From Rhizophagus clarus (lineage: Eukaryota > Glomeromycota > Glomeromycetes > Glomerales > Glomeraceae): a DNA stretch of 64,000 nt. The stretch is taken from NCBI GenBank assembly GCA_015698045.1, contig BLAL01000228.1, positions 1,167,001-1,231,000 on the forward strand, read 5' to 3'. Of this stretch, positions 55,946 to 64,000 are shown piece after piece. Numbering within the stretch: position 1 is the stretch's first letter; each line of letters starts with the position of its first letter. Both the position numbers and the translations under genes were made by a program. The notes beneath the pieces are model-generated. The model did not search any database, had not been told where the DNA came from, and saw only the letters and a list, made by a program, of their open reading frames with translations.

Positions 55946-57000
55946 TATATATATTTATTAGGTTGAAATTTGATCACGATACACAATATAATTAACATTA
56001 AAAATGTATTTATGTCGCCGCAATGAAATTTTTTAAAATTCTTTTATTAATTCAAAATTTATATTTTTTTACGAAAGTACAATCAATTTCGCGTTCAATG
56101 ATTACTATAAAATCAAAAATATAAATAATGTTTTTAGCTCACATTAGTTTATCAAATATATCACCAGAAGCATTTCAAATTATTCTAAGTTAAAATTATA
56201 TAATTATACGACGTATGTAAAATTTATTTATCGAACATTCTCTAGAATATGAAAATTAGTGATTTAATAATTTAATTATTATTATGATTAACTTCAAGGC
56301 AAATGAATATCAGGAACATTTTTGTTCATTGTAAAATACGAGTTAATAAAATTTTATTTATTATGTAATGATCATAATAATATTATGGTTATCAAAATAA
56401 AGAAATTCTTAGAAATTTCTAGTGATTTGGCGAAACTAAGACAATTTTATTTCTTCATTTAGAAATAATAATACAATTACTATTAAAGTAAACGAAAATT
56501 CATAATAGTTAGTCCTATGTTTTGGTCATGTTTTTATACATTCTTTCACTGAATATACAAAATATAATCCAACTTGCTGTAAAAGAATTTTATTGAAAAA
56601 GGATATATTGATCTACAATCATTAATCTGAAACAATATACAAGATGTCAGAGAAATTCTCAATAGAAAAAAAGTATTCCATTCGAACTTCTGCATCTAAA
56701 CAAATTTACGTCATATTATTTTAAATTCGGTCTGTACTATGATGTTTTTGGCTAGCATTAATTTGGTCTATCAGTCGATCGTCCAGTTAAATCGGTCAAT
56801 AATTTCTCCGAATTAAATTCATTAGAACCTTTTTTGAAGTGAATAAATATATCTTTTTCGACGATAAACTCAAAAGTATTAAAAAATTTTAAACAAAATT
56901 ATTCAAAATATTCAATAGACCACTAGAGTTATGTTATATTTAAAGTAATAAATTAAAGTTTTACATTATAACTGATAAGAGAGTCGTCGATACTCGATCA
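55946..57000. other. Intergenic stretch with BTB relics
   Basis: At 56129-56193 the plus strand reads L-A-H-I-S-L-S-N-I-S-P-E-A-F-Q-I-I-L, the end of a BTB exon 1. At 56530-56600 pieces such as I-L-S-L-N-I-Q-N resemble the start of exon 2. Otherwise nothing is supported. Confidence 0.4.
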
Positions 57001-57016
57001 CGCAAGTTGGCGTAAA
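57001..57016 (+). promoter_or_regulatory. Upstream box of copy 10
   Basis: CGCAAGTTGGCGTAAA, followed by TGATTAACGAATTT as at copies 11 and the 61721 relic; about 120 bp before the ATG. A 26-base A run separates box and start. Confidence 0.6.
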
Positions 57017-57134
57017 TGATTAACGAATTTAATGTTGTACATCGATTTAATATATGTTTGTCAAAAAAAAAAAAAAAAAAAAAAAAATTCCTATAAATAT
57101 ATTTTCTTCCCACAATTAAAACGTTATTGACAAA

Positions 57135-58673
57135 ATGATTATTGAATTTTTTACGAAATTAAGACAAAATTACATTGAATTATCGAAAGATGATGAATTT
57201 TATGATATTATAATTAAAGTTGGGGAAGACCCTAATGTAAAAATTTTTCGCGCTCACATGAATATATTATGTTACCGTTCTCCATATTTAAGACGAATTT
57301 TGGCTTCCAATAAAAAGAACAATGATAATGGTCCGGTTCACATCAAATTATTAAATATTTCATCCGAGATATTTCAAATTATTTTAGAGTATGTTATTAA
57401 AATTTATTAATATATTATATTATAAAATAACGCGTAACGAATAATTTATATTTATTAACTTGTAATTTATAGGTATATTTATGGTGGCACTCTCTCGTTA
57501 AATATGAATAACATTTCAGACATTATTAAAGTTTTGGTCGCCGCGGATAAACTTCATCTTCAAGAACTGGTTGATTGTTTGCAAAAACACTTGATTGAAA
57601 ATAAACCCGAATGGATAGAACAATATTTTGGATTAATTCAACAAATTATTTCAAAATCAAACAATATGTTAGAACTTCAAGAATTTTGTACAAAATTAAT
57701 GGCTAAATCTCCTGAAAAAATATTTAAATCATTGGATTTCGCTTCGCTTTCTGAAAAAATTTTAATTTCACTTATTAAACGGGATGATTTACAAATGAAA
57801 GAAATTGAAGTATGGGATTATGTATTAAAATGGGGTCTTACACAAAATTCAACTCTTATTCCAGATCCTAATACTTGGTCTGATGATGATTTCAAAACGA
57901 TGAAAAATACACTAAGCCGATGTTTACCTTTAATTAGATTTTTTAGCATGTCATCCGTAGAATTCTCACAAAAAGTTCAACCGTATCAAAAACTCTTAGA
58001 CCAACAGCTATATGAAGATTTGTTAAAATCTTATTTAGATCCTGATAGTGTTTCAAATGCAAACATAATAAGTCCAAGCAAAACTAATATTAATGAAATT
58101 AAATTTGTTGATTCACAAATTATCCATTCAAAAATTATTAATTTTAAGGTTGTTTCAATTATTTCTAAATGGGTCGATAAAATTATTACGAATGATGATA
58201 ATCATAGAAAATTACATTTACCATATAAATTCGAATTATTATTGAGAGGAAGTCGGGATGGATTTACCCCTAAAAAATTTCATGAATTATGTGATGGCAA
58301 ATCTAAAACCGTTACATTCATTAAAGTGAAAGGAAAAGAAGAGATTCTTGGTGGATACAATCCTTTAACATGGGAAACTTCTAATATTTGGGGCGTAACT
58401 AAAGATAGTTTCATTTTCTCTTTTAAAAATAAAAGTGTAGTCATTAGCAAAGTAAAAAATTCAAATTATGCATTAGATTATAGTAATAAATGTGGTCCAC
58501 AATTTGGCAGTGATCTAATGATAAATTCTTATGGAATAAATTCAAATTCAGATGAGTTTACGGATTTTAATGTAACTTATTGTAAAAAGAGGCATTATGA
58601 AAAAAGAATAAGGAATACTAATGATAATTTTTCAATTGAAGATTATGAAGTATTTCAACTATTAACGAGATGA
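57135..58673 (+). CDS. BTB-BACK-TLDc protein (copy 10)
   Basis: Exons 57135-57388 and 57473-58673 with an 84-nt phase-2 intron (GA|GTATGT ... TATAG|G), 484 residues. The start M-I-I-E-F-F-T-K-L-R-Q-N differs from the usual M-S-x-Q-F-F, and E-F-Y-D-I-I-I-K-V-G replaces E-Y-Y-D-V-T-I-E-V-G in the BTB core. BTB about 17-118, BACK about 148-248, TLDc about 300-483 with a Ser/Asn-rich insertion (S-Y-G-I-N-S-N-S-D-E-F). It groups with copies 5 and 11 by the E-I-K-F-V-D-S-Q-I-I-H-S linker. Confidence 0.92.
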
Positions 58674-59202
58674 ACTGTAAATGTAATTAATATTTTGTTA
58701 AATAAGTGAATACTTTTCTAAGTTTTTGATTTTTATGTAAGTTGATTGTATTGTTTTAATCTTTCTTGTATTTAATTAAAGTAAAAAAATCTTATATGTA
58801 TTCATATTTGTATTTAACTAAAGTAAATAAAGTTATAATACTATTTGTTTTCATTTATTAAGGGTGTAACTCTTAATAATGCAGGATGTGATACATCTTA
58901 AGAAAATTTTTGTAGATATAATTCTTCAAAAAATTTATATTTTTAGTTTTATTAATACTTAGCCACAGTTATTCTAATCCAATTCTTCATTGCGGTCAAC
59001 AATTTTTTCCGAAGTGACAATTTGTTAGTTGGGACCTATTATTAATTTAAGGGCAAACTTTAAACATTTCGAAATCGATCTAAATTAACCAGAAATTATT
59101 TAATAATCCATTAACCAGTTTATAAGAAGAAACATTATATTTCGTAATGAACTTTAAAAAAAATGATATGCGACTAAGACATTATGTAGTACATTATGTA
59201 AT
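58674..59202. other. Intergenic stretch without recognisable features
   Basis: A direct repeat of about 25 bp with changes ('cttgtatttaattaaagtaaa' and 'ttgtatttaactaaagtaaa') lies at 58767-58830 and also occurs after copy 11 near 60875. No gene. Confidence 0.5.
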
Positions 59203-59219
59203 GTGCAGGTTGGTGTAAC
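59203..59219 (+). promoter_or_regulatory. Upstream box of copy 11
   Basis: GTGCAGGTTGGTGTAAC followed by GAATTAACAAATTT, about 60 bp before the ATG at 59279. Confidence 0.65.
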
Positions 59220-59278
59220 GAATTAACAAATTTAAGTAGCATCATCACACTATTAAGCCTTATTATTCTTTTGACAAA

Positions 59279-60802
59279 ATGTCTGTTCAATTTTTTACAA
59301 AATTAAGTCAAAATTACATTGAATTATTAAAAGATGATGAGTATTATGATGTTACGATTGAAGTTGGAGAAGATCCCAACGTAAAAATATTTCGTGCTCA
59401 TATGAATATTTTATGTTACCGTTCTCCATATTTACGACGAATTTTAGCTTCCAATAAAAAGAAAAACGATAATAGTTTAGTTCATATTAAATTACCAAAT
59501 ATTTCATCAGAAATATTTCAAGTAATTTTAGAGTAAGTTATAAAATAAATTAATATGCTCTATAATAATTATATGATTATTAATATTTATCATTAAATTT
59601 CGTTCTTTAGGTATATTTATGGTGGTATTCTTTCGTTAAAAATGAATGATACTACAGATTTTATTAAAGTTTTGACCGCTGCAGATAATCTTCATCTTCA
59701 AGAACTAGTTTATTATTTACAGGAATATTTAATTAAAAATAAGTTAGAATGGATAGAACAACATCTCGGGTTTATTCAACAAATTAGTTCTCAATCCAAT
59801 AATTTGTTAGAACTTCAAGAATTTTGTACAAATTTAATCGTTCAATCTCCTGAAAAAATATTTAAATCTTTTGATTTCACTACACTTTCTGAAAAATCTT
59901 TAATTTCAGTTATTAAAAGAGATGATTTACAAATGAGAGAAACTGAAGTTTGGGAGCATGTATTAAAATGGGGTCTTGCACAAAATCCTAATCTCATTCC
60001 AGATCCTAAAACTTGGTCAGATGATGATTTCAAAACGCTGAAAAATATTTTACAAAACTGTTTGCCTTTCATTAGATTTTTTAGTTTATCATCTAGAGAA
60101 TTCTCACAAAATGTTCGACCATATCAAAAACTTTTAGATCAACAACTATATGAAGATTTGTTAAATTCTTATTTGGAACCTGGTAGCGTATCAAATAACA
60201 ACATTTTACGTCCAAGAAAAATTAAGATTGATAAAATTGAAATCGTTGATTCACAAGTTATTGATTCACAAATTGTCGATTCTAATATTATTTCAACTGC
60301 TTCAAAATGGGTTGATAAGGTGGATATTAATGATGATAATTATAGAGAATTATACTTACCATATAAATTTGAATTATTATTAAGAGGAACTCGCGATGGA
60401 TTTACTCCTAAAAAGTTTCATGAATTATGTGATGGTAAACCCAATACAGTTACATTCGTTAAGGTAAAAGGAATCGAAGAAATTCTTGGTGGATATAATC
60501 CTTTGAAATGGGAAAGCATTAGCAAATGGGGTAGCACTAAAGATAGCTTTATTTTTTCTTTTAAAAATAAGAATATTAAAGATGCAATTTTGAGTAAAGT
60601 AAAAGACACAAATTATGCATTAGATTATAGCGATAAATCCGGTCCAACGTTTGGCTGGGACCTTGTCATATTTTCTTCATATGAGTTTACAGATTTTGAT
60701 ATAATTCGCTGTAGTATGTCGTGCTATGAAAAAAGAATAAGAGATACTGAAGAATATTTTTCAATAGAAGATTATGAAGTATTTCAAATCATAAAGAGGT
60801 AA
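59279..60802 (+). CDS. BTB-BACK-TLDc protein (copy 11)
   Basis: Exons 59279-59532 and 59611-60802 with a 78-nt phase-2 intron (GA|GTAAGT ... TTTAG|G), 481 residues. BTB about 17-118 (E-Y-Y-D-V-T-I-E-V, A-H-M-N-I-L), BACK about 148-248, TLDc about 300-480 (L-L-L-R-G-T-R-D-G-F, I-L-G-G-Y-N-P-L, D-Y-E-V-F-Q). The linker holds three D-S-x-(I/V) units as in copy 5 (V-D-S-Q-V-I-D-S-Q-I-V-D-S-N). It lies only 600 bp behind copy 10 and is a tandem relative. Confidence 0.93.
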
Positions 60803-61651
60803 ATATAATTAATTTCTTGCTAATTAAGTAATAGTCTTTAATACAAGAGTATATATTTTGTCTTTGTTTTCTTGTATTTAAATAAAGTAAATAAAATTTT
60901 ATACTTGATTTATGAGATCAATTACTAAACAAATTTGAGACTTTTGTTTGTTTAGAGTAAAACTAGAATTTTCAAATATGTTGATTATTCTTACATCATT
61001 GCATTTTTAAAGCAAGGAGATATTCCTGGCTGACGTAATTTTTAAAATGAGATGGGTTTTATTGCTTGACGTAAAATAATATATTTAATATAGAAGAATA
61101 TGAAGCCTGGATAATATGTGGAATGACTGCTCAAGAATTTGAAAATATATATGCAGAAAAAATTCAAATTAAACAAGTAATTGCCTACCAACATATTCAA
61201 AAAAGCTGGAAATAAAAGATATTAATTTCAGCCTGCATTGTGCCAATTTTGGTCATATTTATTGGATAAATTCTATTAGATAAACGAATAAGTAAGTTTT
61301 TTATGAACGGTCAGAGAAGAACTTTAAGCGAATTATTCAAGAATTAATAAAAACCCTCAGCCGGACTCAGCGTGACTCCACTATTCTATTTTATATCATT
61401 GTGCATGCAATAAAAATCAGAATCTTAAAAATTCGATAACAATAGCTTTGTATTTAATCCACATTTTAAAAATTTCAACAATAACTTGAATGAAATGTTA
61501 CGGTACTTATTTTAGTACAACCAATAAAAAAATTGGTACACAACAATTTAGAATAAATTTGGAATGCAAATAACTAGAAATTTGTTGTCAAGAAATAGTC
61601 TAATTAGAAAAATCAATAGTAAATTTTTATATGGTAAGTTTTAGAAATGAC
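60803..61651. other. Intergenic stretch with a short unassigned frame
   Basis: At 61090-61215 the plus strand reads E-E-Y-E-A-W-I-I-C-G-M-T-A-Q-E-F-E-N-I-Y and on to H-I-Q-K-S-W-K-stop, protein-like but not recognised. No other signal. Confidence 0.35.
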
Positions 61652-61667
61652 TAGCGGATTGTGTAAC
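61652..61667 (+). promoter_or_regulatory. Upstream box of a lost BTB gene
   Basis: TAGCGGATTGTGTAAC followed by GAATTAACTAATTT, 54 bp before the relic ATG at 61721. The box has survived almost unchanged although the gene behind it is gone. Confidence 0.5.
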
Positions 61668-61720
61668 GAATTAACTAATTTGGTCGTATTTGAAACAATT
61701 ATATTTCACTTAGTGTAAAA

Positions 61721-61780
61721 ATGTCGGCTCAAAATTAAGTTGAATTATTTAATGATGAATATTATTATATAGAGCCCTCA
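61721..61780 (+). pseudogene. Relic BTB exon 1
   Basis: ATGTCGGCTCAA, AAATTAAGT, TTGAATTATTTAATGATG and AATATTATTATAT follow the first-exon order M-S-A-Q ... K-L-S ... E-L-L-x-D-D-E-Y-Y with several small deletions. Nothing of the later gene follows; the sequence to 62140 is AT-rich and empty. Confidence 0.6.
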
Positions 61781-62146
61781 AAATTACTCATTCAATTATA
61801 TATAAATTTGAATCCTGGATCTTTAGAAAACGGGTCTGGTTCACATTACTAATAATCATTTTTACTTTAATTATATACAAAAGAAATAAACAAATTACAA
61901 AAAATTACATCATTAACATGTAAATCAAAACCATTTACTCTTATTTATACATATTTGATAAGCAAACATGTTTAAAATTTCAGGTTTTATATGTTTAATA
62001 TATAATAAAATTTTGCTTTTTATTTATTAGTTTAGACCTTTTTTTAATAATATAAAATTTTAAACGATAAATAAATAGACAAATATTTCTAAATTACGTT
62101 AATATAACTTTGTCGGTAATGTGATTATACGGGTAAAATAAGCCAC

Positions 62147-62163
62147 ATGCAGTTTGGCGTAAT
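62147..62163 (+). promoter_or_regulatory. Upstream box of broken copy 12
   Basis: ATGCAGTTTGGCGTAAT, followed by TTGCAACCAATTT, about 50 bp before the ATG at 62214. Confidence 0.6.
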
Positions 62164-62213
62164 TTGCAACCAATTTACAGTATTTGAAACAAATAACTAT
62201 GAAAAAAAATAAA

Positions 62214-63624
62214 ATGTCTACTCAATTTTTTACGAAATTAAGTCAAATTACATTGAATTAATGAAAGATGAATATTATGACATAACAATTGAAACTCACA
62301 TGAATATTTTGGGTTACCGTTCTCCATATTTACGGCGTATTTTAGCGTTAGCTTTTAATAAAAAAAACAACGATAAGGGCAGTGACATATATTAGCTAAT
62401 ATTTTTTTATTATAGGCGCTTACCCCCCCACCCGGTAAGATATCTTGGTCACGTGAAACCAATCATATTTTTTAAAAATTGTGTAACCTAAGATTTTCGC
62501 TTACCCCCCACCCCCTAAAATATTAGCTAATATATGTCACTGCCCTAATGGTTTATCTCATATTAAATTACCAAATATTTCATCAGAAATATTTCAAATA
62601 ATTTTAGAGTAAGTTATAAAATAAATAAAAATAAATTTATATACCCCATAATTAACAACATATACTGCCGTGATTCTTAATATTTAATATTTGTTATATT
62701 TTGTAATGTAGGTATATTTATGGCGGTATTCTTTCGTTAAATATGAATGACACTTCAAATATCCTTAAAGTTTTAGCCGTCGCAGATAAACTTCATCTTC
62801 AAGAATTAGTTGATTATTTACAAAAATATTTAATTGAAAATAAGTCAGAAGTCTTGCACAAAATCAAATTTTCAACCCAGATCCTAAAACTTGGTCTAAT
62901 GACGATTTCAGAATTATGAAAAGTACTCTACAACAATGTTTGCCTTTAATTAGATTTTTTAGTTTAACATCTAAAGAATTCTCACAAAAAGTTGAAAAAC
63001 TCTTATCAACAACTATATGAAGAATTATTGAATTCTTATTTGGATCCTGATAGCGTGTCAAAGGACAACGTTTTACGCCCAAGAACACAAATTATCGATT
63101 CAAAAATTGTTGATTTTAATATTATTTCAACTGTTTCAAAATGGGTTGATGGAGTGGTTACTAATGATTATGATTATAGAAAATCAGATTTACCATACAA
63201 ATTTAAATTATATTAAGATGGATTTACCCCTAGAATATTTCACCAATTATGTGATGGTATACCTAATACTGTTACATTCATTAAAGTAGAAGGAAAAAAA
63301 GAAATTCTTGGTGGGTATAATCCTATAAAATGGGAATCTTTAGAAAGGTGTGATAAAACATATGATAGTTTTATATTTTCTTTTAAAAATAAGAATAATA
63401 AAGATGCAATTTTAAGTAAAGTAAGAAATGCATGTTATGCATTAGAATTTGGCGCTTTATGTGGTCCAAAATTTGAAAGTGATCTTAGAATATTTTCAAG
63501 TTTCGGGGAGTTTAGGGATTTTAATGTAACTTTCTACGAAACGGTGCATTATAAAAAACAGATAAGAGCTGAAGATAATTTTCCAATAGAAGATTATGAA
63601 GTATTTCAAATCTTAAGAAGATAA
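62214..63624 (+). pseudogene. Broken BTB-BACK-TLDc gene (copy 12), with a Harbinger-type MITE in exon 1
   Basis: Exon 1 starts at ATG 62214 (M-S-T-Q-F-F-T-K-L-S-Q), loses one base near 62246 and about 11 codons around 62293 (the V-G-E-D-P segment), and is split by the MITE 62377-62545 before ending near 62608. Exon 2 starts near 62713 with Y-I-Y-G-G. About 60 codons of the BACK domain are missing near 62850 (K-S-E joined to the L-A-Q-N part), with small losses near 62994 and 63215 (the L-L-R-G-S-R motif is gone). The TLDc end is readable to TAA 63622-63624. It is related to copies 10 and 11. Confidence 0.85.
62377..62545. mobile_element. 169-bp PIF/Harbinger-type MITE in a BTB exon
   Basis: Perfect 29-bp terminal inverted repeats beginning GGGCAGTGACATATATTAGC, flanked by TAA on both sides (62374-62376 and 62546-62548). 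TWA duplication and GGGC start fit the PIF/Harbinger (Tourist-like) group. Inside, a CGCTTACCCCCCACCC block occurs twice in direct orientation (about 62419 and 62498). The exon reads on across the element once one TAA is discounted. The intact arms point to a recent insertion. Confidence 0.92.
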
Positions 63625-64000
63625 TAAATATTTGTTAAAAGTTGAAAAATAAAATTTCATTTATCAAGATATGATAATAAGTTTAACTAAATATTGTTAC
63701 ATTTTTTTTTAAGTAAGGGAAATTTTTGGTATACATAGTTTTTTAAAACGGATAATTAAAAATAAATAAATAAATTGAATTTCATTCGCTTTTTAATACG
63801 TCAGTTACCTCGCTATCTAGACAGTTTGGTACTATAGCGATTTTAGCTAGCGTTTATTTGATTTATCGGTTTCGACTCAATGTTTTCAAGGTGAATGAGG
63901 TGATCGAAATTAATTTGTATAAACCGATAATGACTCGCTTAGAAATTCAATGATAAAGTATTCTTACAAAAATTTCGTATAAATTTGAAATTTGAATTTT
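63625..64000. other. Right edge, no recognisable feature
   Basis: AT-rich with a slightly GC-richer part around 63800-63930. Nothing that I can support. Confidence 0.5.

Overview
The window looks like nuclear DNA of an arbuscular mycorrhizal fungus of the Rhizophagus type (Glomeromycotina). The evidence is strongly AT-rich DNA, genes with short GT-AG introns (about 45-110 nt), and gene families known to be expanded in that lineage: BTB-BACK-TLDc proteins, a protein kinase fused to Sel1 repeats, F-box/leucine-rich relics, coiled-coil family relics, LINE tails and many MITEs. I saw no tRNA, rRNA, CRISPR array or prokaryotic operon. Assignment to species is inference from family resemblance, not from a database search.

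The main content is a cluster of BTB-BACK-TLDc genes. Nine look intact: 11085-12604, 13205-14713, 15250-16757, 18111-19634 (all +), 21635-23217 (-), 28990-30492 (-), 42947-44424 (+), 57135-58673 (+) and 59279-60802 (+). Three are broken: 38450-40488 (-), 45418-46944 (-) and 62214-63624 (+). Several shorter relics lie between them. Every intact copy has the same structure: an 82-86 codon first exon carrying the front of the BTB fold, one phase-2 intron of 57-102 nt, then a long exon that starts Y-I-Y-G-G and holds the rest of BTB, a BACK domain and a C-terminal TLDc domain. Most copies share an upstream box, roughly TGCRGRTTGGYGTAAY, 50-125 bp before the ATG. BTB-BACK proteins usually serve as substrate adaptors for Cullin-3 ubiquitin ligases, and TLDc domains are linked to oxidative-stress resistance and V-ATPase regulation. 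The function of these particular genes is inferred only at that level.

Left part (1-11 kb): a 5'-truncated LINE with poly(A) tail and 13-bp target duplication (734-2152), a relic Sel1 tail, a GC-richer island, a membrane-protein gene fragment interrupted by a 649-bp MITE, a second retro-insertion, and a three-unit 300-bp tandem repeat (8691-9803) whose sister lies at 52981-54084. Middle (24-40 kb): remnants of unrecognised and coiled-coil genes, two F-box/LRR relics, and an intact five-exon kinase-Sel1 gene (33416-36312) with eleven almost identical 36-residue repeats. From 40.8 to 42 kb a small minus-strand gene candidate has tandem introns separated by only three nucleotides each, the most unusual structure in the window. 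From 47.9 to 55.7 kb lies a candidate 7.8-kb PIF/Harbinger-like element with matching terminal repeats, TTA duplications and a degenerate Myb/SANT-like gene. Other repeats lie inside it. The right end returns to BTB-BACK-TLDc genes, the last one broken by a 169-bp Harbinger-type MITE.
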